DNA of 64,000 nt from Tretioscincus oriximinensis (Eukaryota > Chordata > Lepidosauria > Squamata > Gymnophthalmidae). The translations under genes were made by a program, and so were the position numbers. Location of the stretch: assembly GCA_022410635.1 (NCBI GenBank), contig JAJVDF010000382.1, forward strand, positions 790,383-854,382, given 5' to 3'. Shown here in pieces: positions 60,791 through 64,000 of this stretch; position 1 is the stretch's first letter, and each line of letters starts with the position of its first letter. The notes under the pieces were generated by a model. It was not told the origin of the DNA and did not search any database. It saw only the letters and a list, made by a program, of their open reading frames with translations.

Positions 60791-61898
60791 ATCCCCAAAG
60801 ACCATCATCATCAACAACAAAATGTTATTAAACCCATTTTTTAAACATTGAGGTCTTGGTCCCCTGACAATTTGGGATTTAATTCCAAATTCCCAGGACA
60901 AGGGGCAGTATCTGGGTTTGTGCCAGTCCTAACTCTGGGACTATGCCAGAAAACCCTAAATAATACAGAAACCATATTTAACTTGATAAACTTATTTGGA
61001 TTGTATTAATTCCTGCACCCTGAAAACATTGTTGTAGAAAGTCAAAGGGCTCTATTCAAANCCTTCTGTGACATGTGACATGTTTTGACATGAAAATGAC
61101 CAGTTGAGGAGCATGAAACACTATATATAATANAGCCTTCACATTTCCTGCTTCTGGGGCAATAACGTTTCTACCTGGAAGAGTGAAAAAACCAGAATAC
61201 ATAATCTCAAACAGCAGATGAAAATGTTCCCCAAAGAAAAGCCCATAATCTTTGTTTTAACATCATCAAATACTGGGTAAAATGATGTATTTCCAAATTG
61301 TTTAAGGAATGGATTAAGCCCCAAAGTAATAATGGATAATTCTCCAGATTATTATTACTTGATTTTAAGAAAACTGTACCAGAAAGTTGATTTTCCATCA
61401 AAACTGTTGAACTCAAGTCCTAATAATGAAACTTCTAATATAAAAAATGCAGCAGTGTATTAGTATAGCAAAAGAACGAACATAATACAAACACAAACTA
61501 ATTCACAGTACACTGACCAAGTCCTAAAATGCTTTTTATTATTCATTGCCTTCCAAACATAATCTAACCGAAACTCAATCTGATAGTACAACCTTCTTTC
61601 TTCTTTCTCACATTCATATTCACACACAGCTCTCATTAACATTAATGGCAGCTACACGCAAAGATATCATGGGAACAATATAGTTTCTTAAATGATAGCA
61701 CTCCAAGCTCTTCACAGATGAGGCTATTAGTAGAATATANAGGTTATTCTTCTTTTCCCCGCTTTTGATTATGGAAACACTAGTGTATTTCTTCCTAACT
61801 CGTACACATTTTTCTGCTATTTTTGTCAGTAGGTCTGATCAGTGATCAGATATAAGGAATTTATAAAAACATAATAGAAAGATAGGGAACCTTTTCTT
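60791..61898. other. Unassigned stretch
   Basis: AT-rich, no gene or repeat recognised. Confidence 0.4.
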
Positions 61899-62070
61899 TT
61901 ATTAATATTTATTTGTGCTTGTATCCCNCCCTATAGCTGAAGGTCTCAGGGTGGCCAACCATAGGGTGGTGCACATAGCTTTTGTTGCTTTCTCCACAAC
62001 AGACACCCTGTGGAGTAGGTGGGGTAAGAGAGTTCAAAGATCTGTGACTGGCCCAAAGTCATATGGGAGA
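61899..62070 (-). mobile_element. tRNA-derived SINE (type 1), head missing
   Basis: Plus strand: ATTTATTTGTGCTTGTATCC, CCTATAGCTGAAGGTCTCAG, TTTCTCCACAACAGACACCC and CTGTGACTGGCCCAAAGTCA, the inverse of the SINE body. The tRNA-like head is absent after about 62070. Confidence 0.75.
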
Positions 62071-62635
62071 AATCCTGGTTGAAATCTTGCATTCAGGAAA
62101 TAATACCTTCTGAAAACTTATTGAGGATGTGATGAAGATTACCATTATGGATGAGGTTAAAGAATGGCATGCTAAAGTTAGGATTTAAAGTTCGAATGGT
62201 CTCACATCTGCACAAAACGTTATTCTATAGCACATGTTGGAGCTAATTCATTGTTTCACTGCTGATAGTTACACAGAATCACTGGGTCTTAAAGTTCTTG
62301 ATACAGAAAACAAATGCTGCACCCACATATATATATTTCTACCCATCTCAGGACCTCCCCCCAATGGCAGTTTCTACAGCTGTTTGAGAGAATTCCACTC
62401 AGACACCACCTTGATTTCAGATCAGCCCATGGTCAATCTGTTTTCCATTTGGAGTATCAATGCAGAGTGATACAGTCAGGCCAGTGCAGAGTGAGACAGC
62501 TTCAACTCCCATTTCCCCCCCAAATTGGGATTCAGCCTACATAAAATATAGCAGAAGGTCTTTTTTCTTTCTTTCTCCTTTTCCCTATACCATTTTAGTA
62601 AGCAATAAATACAAACTGAAGATGAAAAACAAAGA
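62071..62635. other. Unassigned stretch
   Basis: No gene or repeat recognised. Confidence 0.35.
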
Positions 62636-62757
62636 ATCTCAAGAAGTAGACATGTCTACGAAAGCTTATGCCACCAACTTTTCTCCTGTTAGTCTCAAAG
62701 TGCTACTAGCCCCTTTGCTAGACTTTCTACTAGACTAACATGGCTATTTCTCTGAAA
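62636..62757 (+). mobile_element. Penelope-like fragment, single arm
   Basis: CTCAAGAAGTAGACATGTCT, ACGAAAGCTTATGCCACC, TCTCCTGTTAGTCTCAAAGT, TTGCTAGACTTTCTACTAGA and CTAACATGGCTATTTCTCTG. Helix II and GAAA of the hammerhead-like core are intact, but the first block is CTCAAGA, not CTGAAGA, so the essential G is lost. Begins at the core like the copies at 1613 and 47099. Confidence 0.7.
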
Positions 62758-63548
62758 AAGAAAATATAGACATCAGATGAGGCCTAAAATTATGCATAGG
62801 AGTGATTGCCAATAAAAATCAATAACCAGTGGAATTAATACAATAGAATAATTGTCTATCGTAAAATCATTCATCTGTGCTAAATTAGTATCTAGGCAAA
62901 ATATGATGCTATCAGAGGCCAGAGGAACAAGGAACATTTTAATGGCAACCTTTCTCTTTTAAATACCAATGACTGAAATAAATATGCTATAAAAAAAGTG
63001 CTAAACCTGCCAGTTCAGTGCCAGGTACAAAGGATGCTTTTAGAGTTATTCTTCCTAATTCTGACCACAGAATTAAGCAAGGATCAATTCATATTTTTTT
63101 NAAAAAATCTCTCCATATCATTCTTGAATGCATGGACAGGTTGCTCTTAAGAAACCACAGCAGCCAATCCAACAAGTACAAAATGACCATAGTGCNTTTT
63201 TACTACATTCTTTACAATCAGTTCCACTGTGAGTAGTTTCAGTACACACAGGCTGGAAGTTATCTGAAATGTCATTTGTCAGATTGATGGTGGCCTACAA
63301 AAATTCTTTGAGATTTTTACCACTGAATCAGGGTCTGTTAGAAAATGCACATCTTTCAACTGAATGCCAGTGTGACCAGAATAACAATAAATACAATGAG
63401 TNTGCCAAAAACTTCACAAAAGGAAAATACACCAATTCTCTCTTGCCACACCTGAAACTTGGCACAGTTTTAAGGAACTACTTTGATTTTTCCAGAATAG
63501 ATAAGGATGTTTGTTAAATTTAAAATGTGCTTCTATGGTTGGCATTGG
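62758..63548. other. Unassigned stretch
   Basis: No gene or repeat recognised. Confidence 0.35.
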
Positions 63549-63645
63549 ACATACACTTTTAATCCAGTTTCAGTCCTGAATAACAGGATTTCCCTCCCTG
63601 GTTTAATCCAGTTCTTCAGCACCGAAGTGAGATTAAAAGTNTGCA
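63549..63645. repeat. Short palindromic repeat, copy B
   Basis: ACTTTTAATCCAGTTTCAG and CCTGAATAACAGGA on the left; GTTTAATCCAGTTCTTCAGC and GAGATTAAAAGT on the right. Same design as 366-479. Confidence 0.5.
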
Positions 63646-64000
63646 TTTCTCAACGAATTAATCAAAACTGTCCTGACAGAGTCTGAAAAAAACTCCATCA
63701 AAAAGCTGAAATGTTTCTTTAAACTTTTATTATTATTTGAAAAGAAAAGCTGTGAAGAGCAATACTGAGTGGCAAGAAGTGTAGTNGTTGATATAGGAAT
63801 GCAGAGTTCCTCTAAAGTGAAATAACACAGTAAGTTTATTTTATTGGCATGTGTTGAATGGCGTTAATCAGATGCTAGTGAACTGCCATCCCGTTGCAGC
63901 TGAGAGGAAACATCTTTGCTATGGGTGCCATTTGTACTTGAGCCTGACAATTAGCCAGTGACAAAGATATATTGCCTCGTTTATCTGCCCGGCATGATGT
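63646..64000. other. Unassigned stretch
   Basis: Nothing recognised to the window end. Confidence 0.35.

Overview
This is a stretch of vertebrate nuclear DNA, most likely from a squamate reptile (lizard or gecko type). It is AT-rich and non-operonic. Its interspersed repeats are typical of lepidosaurs: CR1 and L2 LINEs, tRNA-derived SINEs with AAAT-type tails, Penelope-like fragments, and many short palindromic or hAT-like DNA transposons. The species assignment is inference from repeat content; no database was searched. Single ambiguous bases (n) are scattered throughout and there is one 75-base gap at 9162-9236.

I see no intact host protein-coding gene, rRNA, tRNA gene or CRISPR array. Almost all short open frames are chance or lie inside repeats. 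Layout: 1-3950 holds two fold-back elements, a decayed Penelope-like fragment and a SINE. 3955-5252 is a dead L2 LINE. 6261-8140 (minus strand) is an unidentified broken coding remnant, split by two DNA transposons that left clean target-site duplications. 9160-13100 has the gap, a TIR element, a second dead L2 and a CR1 tail. 13100-17800 is mostly unassigned AT-rich DNA. 17800-28100 contains four CR1 3'-end copies, two of them with nested insertions, plus SINEs, a hAT-like element and a near-perfect cruciform. 29700-30820 holds two inverted-repeat Penelope-like units carrying a hammerhead-ribozyme-like core. 30820-43400 is mostly unassigned, with a SINE, a CR1 reverse-transcriptase scrap and a 0.4-kb polypurine tract. 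43400-51100 has LINE 3' ends, a SINE, another Penelope-like fragment and TIR elements. 51100-64000 is mostly unassigned, with one fold-back MITE, a self-nested TIR element, a SINE and a last Penelope-like copy.

The parts do not form a pathway; the window reads as intergenic or intronic DNA built by successive transposition. The two observations most worth following are the hammerhead-like motif in the Penelope-like repeats and the unidentified minus-strand coding remnant at 6261-8140.
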